From the NCBI GenBank assembly GCA_007118445.1, contig SKRP01000256.1:1-40853 (forward strand): 40,853 bases of DNA. Direction: 5' to 3'. This document shows, in pieces, positions 33,514-39,930 of this stretch. Made by a program: the position numbers and the translations under genes. The notes under the pieces were generated by a model. It was not told the origin of the DNA. It was given only the letters and a program-made list of their open reading frames with translations, and searched no databases. The stretch's first letter is position 1. Each line of letters opens with the position of its first letter. This stretch comes from Natronohydrobacter sp. (GTDB lineage Bacteria; Pseudomonadota; Alphaproteobacteria; Rhodobacterales; Rhodobacteraceae).

Positions 33514-34708
33514 CAATGCCCCCGTTCAGGATGTCGGCGAATTGCCGTCGGGCCTCGCTGACATCGGTTGCCTGCACGCCGATGGTCTCCAGCCGACGGC
33601 CGGCCCCCGCCAGATTTCGATTGAGCACGACCTGTGCGAGTTCAATCATCGCGGATGTCGCCGGCACTTCACGGCCTGCGCGGGCCGCAGCAGAGACCAG
33701 CGGAATCAGCGAACCTGTCACACCCGCCCGGATTGCCTCGCGCGCGGTGGACTGGTCCGGCACCGGACGCGCGCCGGTGCCGCGCGCGGTGCCGGCAACA
33801 CGCGCAATGGCACCAGCGGCATCAGGCAAATCACGCACGCCGAAATCACGCGCAACGGCGCAACGTTCAGCCCAGAGCCGGGCGATCAGCGCTTCATGCG
33901 CGGGACCGATCAGGGCGCGAAAGGTCGCGTTCGCTTCCAGCGGCACACCGCCCTCTTGCACCAGCGGCCCGCCACAGGGCGCAGCCGGGCCGCCGATCAG
34001 CAGCGCTGGCAGTTCGACCACGGCGCTTGCGTCATCAAAGCCCGAATGCACACAGGACGGGACAGGTCGGCCATTGGGCAACAGGTCACCCACCGCAGCC
34101 AGCGCATCCTCACGCTCCGGGGCCAGACAGGCCAGCGGCACAGGTGGGCAGGCCGAAAGGACCAGCGCATTGCCATCGGTTGATATCCAGTAGGGCGCGC
34201 CCCCGGCCTCGACCAGTGTCAGATCGGCCTGCGCGCCACCGCATTGCAACAACCATGCGACCTCGACTGCGCCCAGCGAACGCGCCTCTGGCAGGAAAAC
34301 CACCTGACCGGGCTGCAATTGATCGGCGAGCACATGCGCATAAGTGCGTTGCTTGTGGAGCGGTCCGCTGAGCACCACCAGTTCCGCCCTGTCCAGCGCC
34401 TCATCAAGCGCGGCGGTGGTGCGGATCGATGGTCCGCGCGACTGGTCGACAGGAAATGAGCCGATAGGCCCTTCGCCGCGCAGGGTAATGGCACCGGCCT
34501 GCCTCAGCGCTGCCAGCTCGGCACCATAGGCCGAGAACAGACGCACCTCGGCACCACCAGCAAGTGCCAGCGCCGCATAGATCTGCCCATCTGGTGCAGC
34601 GCCCAGAACCGCAACGCGGCCTGCAGGTCCGTGCCGGGGCGCAGCTTGCCCGCTGCCTCTGGCACTTGTGAGCGCCTGTGCGAAATCCTCGAAGCCTGAG
34701 CTGGTCAT
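33506..34708 (-). CDS. Opine dehydrogenase-like protein with putative encapsulation peptide
   Basis: A 400-residue protein. Residues 31-45 (RVAVLGAAPDGQIYA) form a Rossmann start with G36-x4-G41, replacing the usual GxGxxG. LHKQRTYAHVLADQLQPGQVVFLPEARSLGAVEVAWLL and later LVEAGGAPYWIS match the octopine/nopaline dehydrogenase family, and the helical C-terminal half ends in AQVVLNRNLAGAGRRLETIG. Such enzymes make or oxidise secondary amines (N-substituted amino acids). Residues 5-17 (GFEDFAQALTSAR) form an amphipathic helix followed by a Gly/Ala/Pro linker, as in microcompartment targeting peptides. It lies between BMC-H and the aldehyde dehydrogenase. Family call moderate; ketopantoate-reductase-like is the alternative. 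Confidence 0.7.
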   Translation of the reverse strand: MTSSGFEDFAQALTSARGSGQAAPRHGPAGRVAVLGAAPDGQIYAALALAGGAEVRLFSAYGAELAALRQAGAITLRGEGPIGSFPVDQSRGPSIRTTAALDEALDRAELVVLSGPLHKQRTYAHVLADQLQPGQVVFLPEARSLGAVEVAWLLQCGGAQADLTLVEAGGAPYWISTDGNALVLSACPPVPLACLAPEREDALAAVGDLLPNGRPVPSCVHSGFDDASAVVELPALLIGGPAAPCGGPLVQEGGVPLEANATFRALIGPAHEALIARLWAERCAVARDFGVRDLPDAAGAIARVAGTARGTGARPVPDQSTAREAIRAGVTGSLIPLVSAAARAGREVPATSAMIELAQVVLNRNLAGAGRRLETIGVQATDVSEARRQFADILNGGIDG

Positions 34709-34731
34709 CTCTCGCCTGTCGCCTGAAGGCA

Positions 34732-34754
34732 GGGCGCGGACCGAAGACCCGCCC
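34732..34754 (-). other. Possible stem-loop after the BMC-H gene
   Basis: On the minus strand GGGCGGG and CCGCGCCC can form a 7-bp stem with a one-base bulge around an 8-nt loop, in the 79-nt gap between BMC-H and the opine-dehydrogenase-like gene. It may reduce read-through or stabilise the shell-gene mRNA. Weak by itself. Confidence 0.35.
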
Positions 34755-34787
34755 CCGCTTGTTGCGGTTCAACCGTTGATCGGCGGC

Positions 34788-35099
34788 TCAATCGGCGCTG
34801 CCGCCACCCAGCGCGGCGATCAGCGCCTCAAGCTCGTCATGCGGGCGGGCGATGACATGCACAGCCACCACTTCGCCCACCTTGTTGGCGGCAAGTGCGG
34901 CGGCATCGGTCGCGGCCTTGACCGCGCCGACTTCGCCGCGGATCAGCGTCGAGATAAGACCGCCGCCGGCCTTTGTCTGGCTGACGATGGTCACGCTGGC
35001 GGCCTTGACCATGGCATCCGCCGCCTCAAGCGAGGCAACCAGCCCGCGAGTCTCGATCATGCCCAGTGCACCATGTCCGGGGATGGGTTTCTGCGCCAT
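34788..35099 (-). CDS. BMC-H shell protein (hexameric, PduA/CcmK type)
   Basis: A 103-residue single-domain BMC protein. It carries GHGALGMIETRGLVASLEAADAMVKAASVTIVSQTKAGGGLISTLIRGEVGAVKAATDAA, then VVAVHVIARPHDEL. The pore loop reads KAGGGL where PduA has a KIGSGL-like loop, so the pore is lined by glycines. It forms the flat hexamers that make up most of the shell. The start at 35099 is preferred over 35105 because AAGGA lies 8 nt upstream. It is the only BMC-H gene in the window, so the shell should be simple. Confidence 0.96.
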   Translation of the reverse strand: MAQKPIPGHGALGMIETRGLVASLEAADAMVKAASVTIVSQTKAGGGLISTLIRGEVGAVKAATDAAALAANKVGEVVAVHVIARPHDELEALIAALGGGSAD

Positions 35100-35150
35100 T
35101 GTCATGTTCCTTTCTTGGGTCGTGTTCTGGGGCGTTGAAGCGAAAAAGGG

Positions 35151-35417
35151 TCAGACCGAGATCTCGTCGATCACGGCAATCAGGGCGGCATCGACCGGCA
35201 GGCCCGCTGCACCGCGCACCACGCGCGCAGCCGATCCCGTCACCATGAGGCAAAGATCGCCACGCCCGGCACCCACGCTATCAACTGCCACGCAGGTGGG
35301 TTCAGAAGCGGGTTTGCCATCCGGCTTCACAGGCTGGACGATCAGGAATTTCTGCCCCGAAAGGCCGGCCTCTTTCAGCGTGGCCGTGGTCGTGCCGATG
35401 ACGCGCACGATCTGCAT
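35151..35417 (-). CDS. BMC-P vertex protein (EutN/CcmL family)
   Basis: An 88-residue OB-fold protein of the EutN/CcmL family, which forms pentamers capping shell vertices. It starts MQIVRVIGTTTATLKEAGLSGQKFLIVQP and continues CVAVDSVGAGRGDLCLMVTGSAARVV, with DAALIAVIDEISV at the end. Start and glutamine-synthetase-like stop overlap by 1 nt (TAATG), so it is read with the upstream gene. Together with BMC-H and BMC-T it completes the minimum set for a closed shell. Confidence 0.96.
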   Translation of the reverse strand: MQIVRVIGTTTATLKEAGLSGQKFLIVQPVKPDGKPASEPTCVAVDSVGAGRGDLCLMVTGSAARVVRGAAGLPVDAALIAVIDEISV

Positions 35418-36718
35418 TACATGTTCCTCAGATAACGGTCGCGTTCCACAGGAGTAACCTGCGCCTCGACAAAGCCGATCTCGCGCTCGGCCTGCTGGAT
35501 CAGGATCTCCAGCCGGTGCTCACCCAACGCTCGGCGCATCAACTCGGAGCCGCGTGCGACAGACACGGCCTCCGACAGCGACATCGGCAGCGGCTCAGAA
35601 GCCGCGCCAGCCTCACCATAGGCATCACCCGCACAGGGGGCGCCGGGCTCCAGCCCCTGCTCGATGCCATCGAGCCCGGCAGCAATATCACAGGCAAGCA
35701 GGAAATAGGGGTTGCAGTCGGCGGCAGCGTCGCGCCGCTCAATGCGCACAGCGCTGTCCAGCCCTTCGATCGCGCGCAAGCCGACCGTACGATTATCGTA
35801 CCCCCAACTGTTATTGATCGGGCAGAAACTATAGGGCTGGCGGCGACGATAGGCGTTTGGTGTGGTCGATCCCGCAAGCGCAGTTTCGGCCATGTGCCGC
35901 TGCAGCCCGGCGGTGAAAGCCATCCCTGTCGCGTTGAGCTTGCCATCAGAGGCGAAAGCGTTGCGCTCACCCTGCCACAGCGAGTAATGCGTGTGAAATC
36001 CGCTGCCGGATTGGTCAATAAAGGGTTTGGCCATGAAACTGGCCAGATAGCCATGCTTATGCGCCAGCTGCTTGACCAACGAACGGAAAATCACCACCCG
36101 GTCGGCCGCCGACAGAGCATCGTCATATCGGATGTTCACTTCGACCTGACCAGGGGCGTATTCGGGATTCGATTGCTCGATCGGGATGCCCATTTCGTTG
36201 ATCTGCTGACGAATCGGGCCGGGCACATGTTCCATTTCGGCGGCGCGCGCCAGACTATAAACCTGAATGCCGCTGTCTCGGGGCTGCAGCGTCTCCGGGT
36301 CAAGCAGATAGAATTCCAACTCGGTGCCGCATTTTACCTTGTAGCCCATCGCAGTCGCCCGCTCGATCTGCGCGATCAAGGCACCGCGCGGATCAAGTGG
36401 CACCGGCGCGTGATCCATGCCTTCGCCGCGGGCCAGACAGAAAGCGACCCCCGGCTCCCACGGCAGGGCAACAGGCTGGGTCATGGGAAACATATGCATG
36501 TCCGGGTAGCCGTTATCAAAATTAACTGTCGGCGTGTCCCAGACATCACTTGTCATGTCGATGGCGAGCAGCGCAAGCGACAAGGCGTTTCCGCGCTTGC
36601 AGGTCGTGGCCCAATGGCTGGCCGGAATACGCTTGCCGCGAAGTATGCCATTGAGATCACCCATCCCGATCGCCACAGTGTGGGTGCCTTCAGGCAAAGG
36701 AAAATCCTCGTTCTGCAT
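35417..36718 (-). CDS. Glutamine synthetase family protein, probable gamma-glutamyl-amine ligase
   Basis: A 433-residue GS-fold ligase. Near the N-terminus is DLNGILRGKRIP, as in PuuA-like enzymes. The metal-binding GTELEFYLLD holds Glu133 and Glu135, followed by EYAPGQVEVN, GSGFHTHYSLW and the arginine/NPY block IERRDAAADCNPYFLLACDIAAGLDGI. The Asp/Arg ammonia-site features of true GS are not obvious. This fits the group that joins glutamate to amines (putrescine, ethanolamine, methylamine). The start at 36718 follows AGGAA; the frame extends to 36769. First gene of the BMC operon, 67 nt downstream of the shared operator. It would make a gamma-glutamylamide from the unknown amine. Confidence 0.9.
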   Translation of the reverse strand: MQNEDFPLPEGTHTVAIGMGDLNGILRGKRIPASHWATTCKRGNALSLALLAIDMTSDVWDTPTVNFDNGYPDMHMFPMTQPVALPWEPGVAFCLARGEGMDHAPVPLDPRGALIAQIERATAMGYKVKCGTELEFYLLDPETLQPRDSGIQVYSLARAAEMEHVPGPIRQQINEMGIPIEQSNPEYAPGQVEVNIRYDDALSAADRVVIFRSLVKQLAHKHGYLASFMAKPFIDQSGSGFHTHYSLWQGERNAFASDGKLNATGMAFTAGLQRHMAETALAGSTTPNAYRRRQPYSFCPINNSWGYDNRTVGLRAIEGLDSAVRIERRDAAADCNPYFLLACDIAAGLDGIEQGLEPGAPCAGDAYGEAGAASEPLPMSLSEAVSVARGSELMRRALGEHRLEILIQQAEREIGFVEAQVTPVERDRYLRNM

Positions 36719-36784
36719 CCGAAAACCCGTTCCTGACTTTTGGTGGCGCGCGTCAGTTGCGACTTGCACGAACCCTTAATTGTG

Positions 36785-36802
36785 TATACTGTATACAGTA
36801 TA
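36785..36802. promoter_or_regulatory. GntR operator, copy 2 (TATACTGTATACAGTATA)
   Basis: An 18-bp perfect palindrome containing the same 16-mer as at 29080-29095. It lies between the divergent glutamine-synthetase-like gene (start 36718) and the FAD enzyme (start 36830). TATACT within it could be a -10 for the FAD gene, so binding would block transcription. Confidence 0.82.
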
Positions 36803-36829
36803 TATAATATTGCAACAGGAAAGATTGTC

Positions 36830-37969
36830 ATGCCGCATTCGGAAACCATCGTTGCAGGCGGCGGCATCGCCGGGTTGATGACGGCAATCTCGTTGGCGCG
36901 GCGCGGGCATGGCGTCACCCTGATCGACCGATGGGAGCCGGGTCATGCGCGTGCGTCGTCTTCGGACTACAACCGGGTGATACGTGCCATCCATGGTCGC
37001 GACCATTTCTACACACGCTGGGCGCGCGATGCGCGCCTACGTTGGCTGGAACTGGAGCAAGAAACCGGAGCGAAGCTCTACTATGAGTGCGGCACGCTGA
37101 TACTTGCCACCGAAGGTCATTGCCATTGGGAAGATGACACTGCCGCCACTTTCGATGCCCTGGGCGTGCCCTATCATCGCTACAGCGCCGACGAGATCCG
37201 AGCCTTCTTTCCTCAGTTCGACCCACGGAATGTCAGCTACGCGCTTTATGAGCCCGAAGCAGGCATGATCATGGCGCATCGCGCATTGATCGCTGGTGTG
37301 GCGCTGCTGCGCAGTCTGGGCGGCAAGGTGCGGCGCGGGCGCGTGACCACAGATGCCTCAGAGCGGCCCATGCTGGACGGAAAACCACTCGAAGCCGATC
37401 TCGTCGTCATCGCCACAGGCCCCTGGATGGCCGAGATGTTCCCGCGCACCGTCAAGCCGCTCACCACAGTCGTGGGCGTAAATGTTCTCTACACGTCAAC
37501 CCCGGACGGCTCTGAAGCCTTTGACCAGACACATATGCCCTGCTGGATCGATCATGGCGAGGGGTCGTTCGGGCTGCCGTCGGTCGAGGGGTCGGGCGTC
37601 AAGGCAGCGGTCGTGATCCCTGATCAGATCGATCTCGACAATGACGAGCGACTGATCCGGCAGAAGACGCTGGCGCGCACACGGCGCTACATCGATAAAC
37701 GCCTGCCCGGACTGACAGGGCAGCGCGTCGTGGACAGCAAGTTCAACCAGATCGTGATGACCCCCGACACGCATTTCATCATCGATTTCCACCCCGAACA
37801 CCGCAACGTTCTGCTGGCCGGCGGGTGTTCAGGGCATTTGTTCAAGCATGGCCCGGTTTTCGGCGATTTCGTTGCCGGCATTGGCCTCGGGGATTTCGGC
37901 ACACCGGACAGGTTCCGGCTTGGCCCACGACGCAAACTCTCGCCTGCCGAAAGCCCTTCGGGCCGCTGA
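36830..37969 (+). CDS. FAD-dependent amine/amino acid oxidoreductase (DAO family, sarcosine oxidase-like)
   Basis: A 379-residue DAO-family flavoprotein. The FAD fold starts VAGGGIAGLMTAISLARRGHGVTLID (GGGIAG at 10-15, Asp33). The central MLDGKPLEADLVVIATGPWM closes the nucleotide site. The C-terminal THFIIDFHPEHRNVLLAGGCSGHLFKHGPVFGD matches the end of monomeric sarcosine oxidase. The Cys that carries covalent FAD there (CMYT-type motif) reads Asn here (KFNQIVMTPD), so FAD is probably non-covalent. It should oxidise a secondary amine or N-alkyl amino acid to an imine/aldehyde. The start follows AGGAAAG by 6-7 nt. No obvious shell-targeting tail. Confidence 0.9.
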   Translation: MPHSETIVAGGGIAGLMTAISLARRGHGVTLIDRWEPGHARASSSDYNRVIRAIHGRDHFYTRWARDARLRWLELEQETGAKLYYECGTLILATEGHCHWEDDTAATFDALGVPYHRYSADEIRAFFPQFDPRNVSYALYEPEAGMIMAHRALIAGVALLRSLGGKVRRGRVTTDASERPMLDGKPLEADLVVIATGPWMAEMFPRTVKPLTTVVGVNVLYTSTPDGSEAFDQTHMPCWIDHGEGSFGLPSVEGSGVKAAVVIPDQIDLDNDERLIRQKTLARTRRYIDKRLPGLTGQRVVDSKFNQIVMTPDTHFIIDFHPEHRNVLLAGGCSGHLFKHGPVFGDFVAGIGLGDFGTPDRFRLGPRRKLSPAESPSGR

Positions 37970-38289
37970 CACGCCTGGGTCTTCCATGCCTCAGGACTGC
38001 GGCGCGAAGATCAAGGAATTCCGGGACATGGCTATACGTTCCGGCCAAACAGGCTGCAGCTACACTGTCAACCGGACCCCTGTCGCAAGCCTCATCGCGT
38101 CGTGACGAATGTCCACATACCCGGATCGGTTTGCGAACAGTTTCGAGATGTCATCCGGCATGATGTCAATGAGTGACTTGAACCGCTCTGGCTTGCGTTG
38201 CGTAGAGCTATGCCCGCATCTGCTTCGGGCGCTGGACGGTGCGAATTGCATTTATGCCATGTCGCCACTTGCTTCTGCATCTTTGGCTT
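37970..38289. other. Gap between the FAD enzyme and scpB-like gene
   Basis: 320 nt without a supported full gene. On the minus strand a frame ending at 38060 encodes FKSLIDIMPDDISKLFANR followed by SGYVDIRHDAMRLATGVRLTV, which looks like a real protein end but has no good start and no family I recognise. It may be the 3' relic of a gene cut when the two regions were joined. No terminator was seen. Confidence 0.45.
38060..38197 (-). pseudogene. Possible 3' relic of an unknown gene
   Basis: About 45 codons ending in a stop, with a protein-like amphipathic pattern (RFKSLIDIMPDDISKLFANR). No ribosome site, and the frame upstream becomes composition-biased. I do not recognise the family. Boundaries are approximate. 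Confidence 0.25.
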
Positions 38290-38883
38290 TCAATGCGCCT
38301 GCGCCAAGCCTGAATCCTGCAATTGCTCCTGTTCTGGCAGATCGGCCAGCGAGGTCAGATCAAACGCAGCGAGAAACGCGTCGGTTGTCACAAACGTATA
38401 TGGCGCACCACGCCTGGGTTCGCGCGGGCCGGGTGCGATCAGACCACGCTCGGATAACCGACCTATCAGATCGCGGCTGATGTCACGTCCGAAAATTTCG
38501 CGCAATCGATCCCGGCTGATGGGCTGATGATAAGCAATCGCGACCAGCACTGTGACATCATTCTCGCTCAGGTTCAGCGCCTGATCACCAATATCGGCCG
38601 CGGCGCGGATGACCGGGGCATAGGCCGGACGCGTTCGCAGCAACCACCCATTGCCCGATTTGACAATCTCATAGGGACGTGTTTCCAGTTCAGCCGCCAG
38701 ATCCTCAATCAGCAAATCAAGCGAAACCACCTGCCCTATCACCCGCGCCAGATCCTCGCGCGCGACAGGTGAAGCACTCGCGAACAAGACCGCCTCGATC
38801 CGTTTCATCCATTCGCGCCAGCGCAGTTCCGGTGGCAGGTCGGACAGGTCGCGGTCAAAATCGGGGGCACCTGTTCGGGCCAT
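38290..38883 (-). CDS. ScpB-like protein (SMC-Scp family), accessory copy
   Basis: A 197-residue protein with the two winged helices of ScpB. The first spans about 25-95 (MKRIEAVLFASASPVAREDLARVIG...). The second spans about 105-165 (LSENDVTVLVAIAYHQPISRDRLREIFGRDISRDLIGRLSERGLIAPGPREPRRGAPYTFVTTDAFLAAFDLTSLADLPE), which is close to the family pattern. Chromosomal ScpB works with ScpA and SMC, but no scpA is adjacent here. It starts 1 nt after the DUF1403 stop. The module ScpB-like/DUF1403/integrase occurs on accessory replicons of alphaproteobacteria, as I recall; its role is not established. Confidence 0.88.
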   Translation of the reverse strand: MARTGAPDFDRDLSDLPPELRWREWMKRIEAVLFASASPVAREDLARVIGQVVSLDLLIEDLAAELETRPYEIVKSGNGWLLRTRPAYAPVIRAAADIGDQALNLSENDVTVLVAIAYHQPISRDRLREIFGRDISRDLIGRLSERGLIAPGPREPRRGAPYTFVTTDAFLAAFDLTSLADLPEQEQLQDSGLAQAH

Positions 38884-38884
38884 G

Positions 38885-39775
38885 CTACAGCCCGTATAGG
38901 CGAAACGTGTCACGCCCGGTCAGTTCGCGCAAAGCACTTAGGCTGACCAGCCGGTCACACAGGCGCCGCGCGGCGCGATCCGACATCAGCGCGGTCAGTG
39001 TCGATGGCGCGATCGCGTCTCGGGTCAGGAAGATTTCAACGGCCTGCGCCGCCTGTTTACTGCGCAATCTCGGGGCCACCTGTCGCAGATGCGCAGCACG
39101 GCGTGACAGTTCTGAGGCCATTGACAGGGCACGGGCAACTGACTTGACAATCGCATTGTGACAGAAAAGCCGCAAATCAACACCGCGCGCCGTCAGCGCA
39201 ACGCGCGGCACAGCGCAGCCCAAGAGCGGGATCAGATACCGCCAGCCCATGGCGCGGGCAAGGGCAGCATCGGCCAGGATCAGGGCCATGGAATATGCAC
39301 GCGGGGTATCGGCCAAAACCATCTCGAGAACGCCAGCGGCCTGCACAACAGGTGCGTCTTGGCCCTGCTTGTCGCGAAACTCGATTTCAAGCGCACATGA
39401 CTCTCGCATGCTGTTTATCAGATCGACCTCCGACAATGCGCGCAGCGTCGCGCCATTCCAGGCCAATGCGATTTCTCCGGCAGGGCCGGGCAGTTCGGAT
39501 GCGCGAAGCAGGCACAGAATATCGCGCAAAGCGCTTTCCCGCTCTCGCCGCCCCGAAAGCTGTGCGCAATGTGCGCCTGCCGACAAGGCCAAGCGCGCGC
39601 GCCACAACGCGGCTGGTAAGGTCGGGTTCTTTTGCGCCATGTCCAACAGCGCCAAGGCTGCACCCGACGAAAACCCAGCATTTTCCGATGTTTGATGTAG
39701 GTTTCGCGCCAGCCAGTTCGGCAGGCCATGAGGCCAAGGATCGTATGCTGTATCGGGGTTCGGGTCGCGCGTCAT
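38885..39775 (-). CDS. DUF1403 family protein
   Basis: A 296-residue protein of the DUF1403 family, of unknown function. It is mostly alpha-helical: FSSGAALALLDMAQKNPTLPAALWRARLALSAGAHCAQLSGRRERESALRDIL in the N-terminal half, GRRYLIPLLG-like and GVDLRLFCHNAIVKSVARALSMASELSRRAAHLRQVAPRLRSKQAAQAVEIFL towards the end. No catalytic motif visible. The start at 39775 (MTRDPNPD) is preferred; the longer frame to 39868 would cross the inverted repeat. It overlaps nothing and is followed after 1 nt by the ScpB-like gene, so the two are co-translated. Confidence 0.85.
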   Translation of the reverse strand: MTRDPNPDTAYDPWPHGLPNWLARNLHQTSENAGFSSGAALALLDMAQKNPTLPAALWRARLALSAGAHCAQLSGRRERESALRDILCLLRASELPGPAGEIALAWNGATLRALSEVDLINSMRESCALEIEFRDKQGQDAPVVQAAGVLEMVLADTPRAYSMALILADAALARAMGWRYLIPLLGCAVPRVALTARGVDLRLFCHNAIVKSVARALSMASELSRRAAHLRQVAPRLRSKQAAQAVEIFLTRDAIAPSTLTALMSDRAARRLCDRLVSLSALRELTGRDTFRLYGL

Positions 39776-39848
39776 GATTTTGCATATCCCATGACGGCGG
39801 ATAATGCCAGTAATAGTGAAAAAAGCGCCGCATATTGCTGTTCGCCAA

Positions 39849-39879
39849 AATGTCCGGTAAGTTTGCATTATCGGACATT
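39849..39879. promoter_or_regulatory. Imperfect inverted repeat with 7-bp centre upstream of the integrase
   Basis: AATGTCCGGTAA (39849-39860) and TTATCGGACATT (39868-39879) match at 11 of 12 positions in opposite orientation around the 7-nt centre GTTTGCA. It lies in the divergent DUF1403/integrase promoter region. Arm length and centre size match a tyrosine-recombinase core site as well as an operator. Confidence 0.55.
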
Positions 39880-39908
39880 ATGGGATAGGCTGCAGCACAG
39901 ACTAAAAA

Positions 39909-39920
39909 TTACCGGATTTT
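39909..39920 (+). promoter_or_regulatory. Third related half-site TTACCGGATTTT
   Basis: Matches the right-arm orientation TTACCGGACATT at 10 of 12 positions and starts 41 nt after the right arm, about four helical turns. Sits just before the integrase ribosome site, so a protein bound here would block translation initiation or transcription of the integrase. Confidence 0.4.
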
Positions 39921-39930
39921 CGGGGGAAGA

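Noticed and set aside
36761..36790. TTGCAC/TATACT pair as promoter of the FAD enzyme
   Set aside because: Spacing is 15 nt; plausible but not firm, so it is mentioned only in the operator entry.
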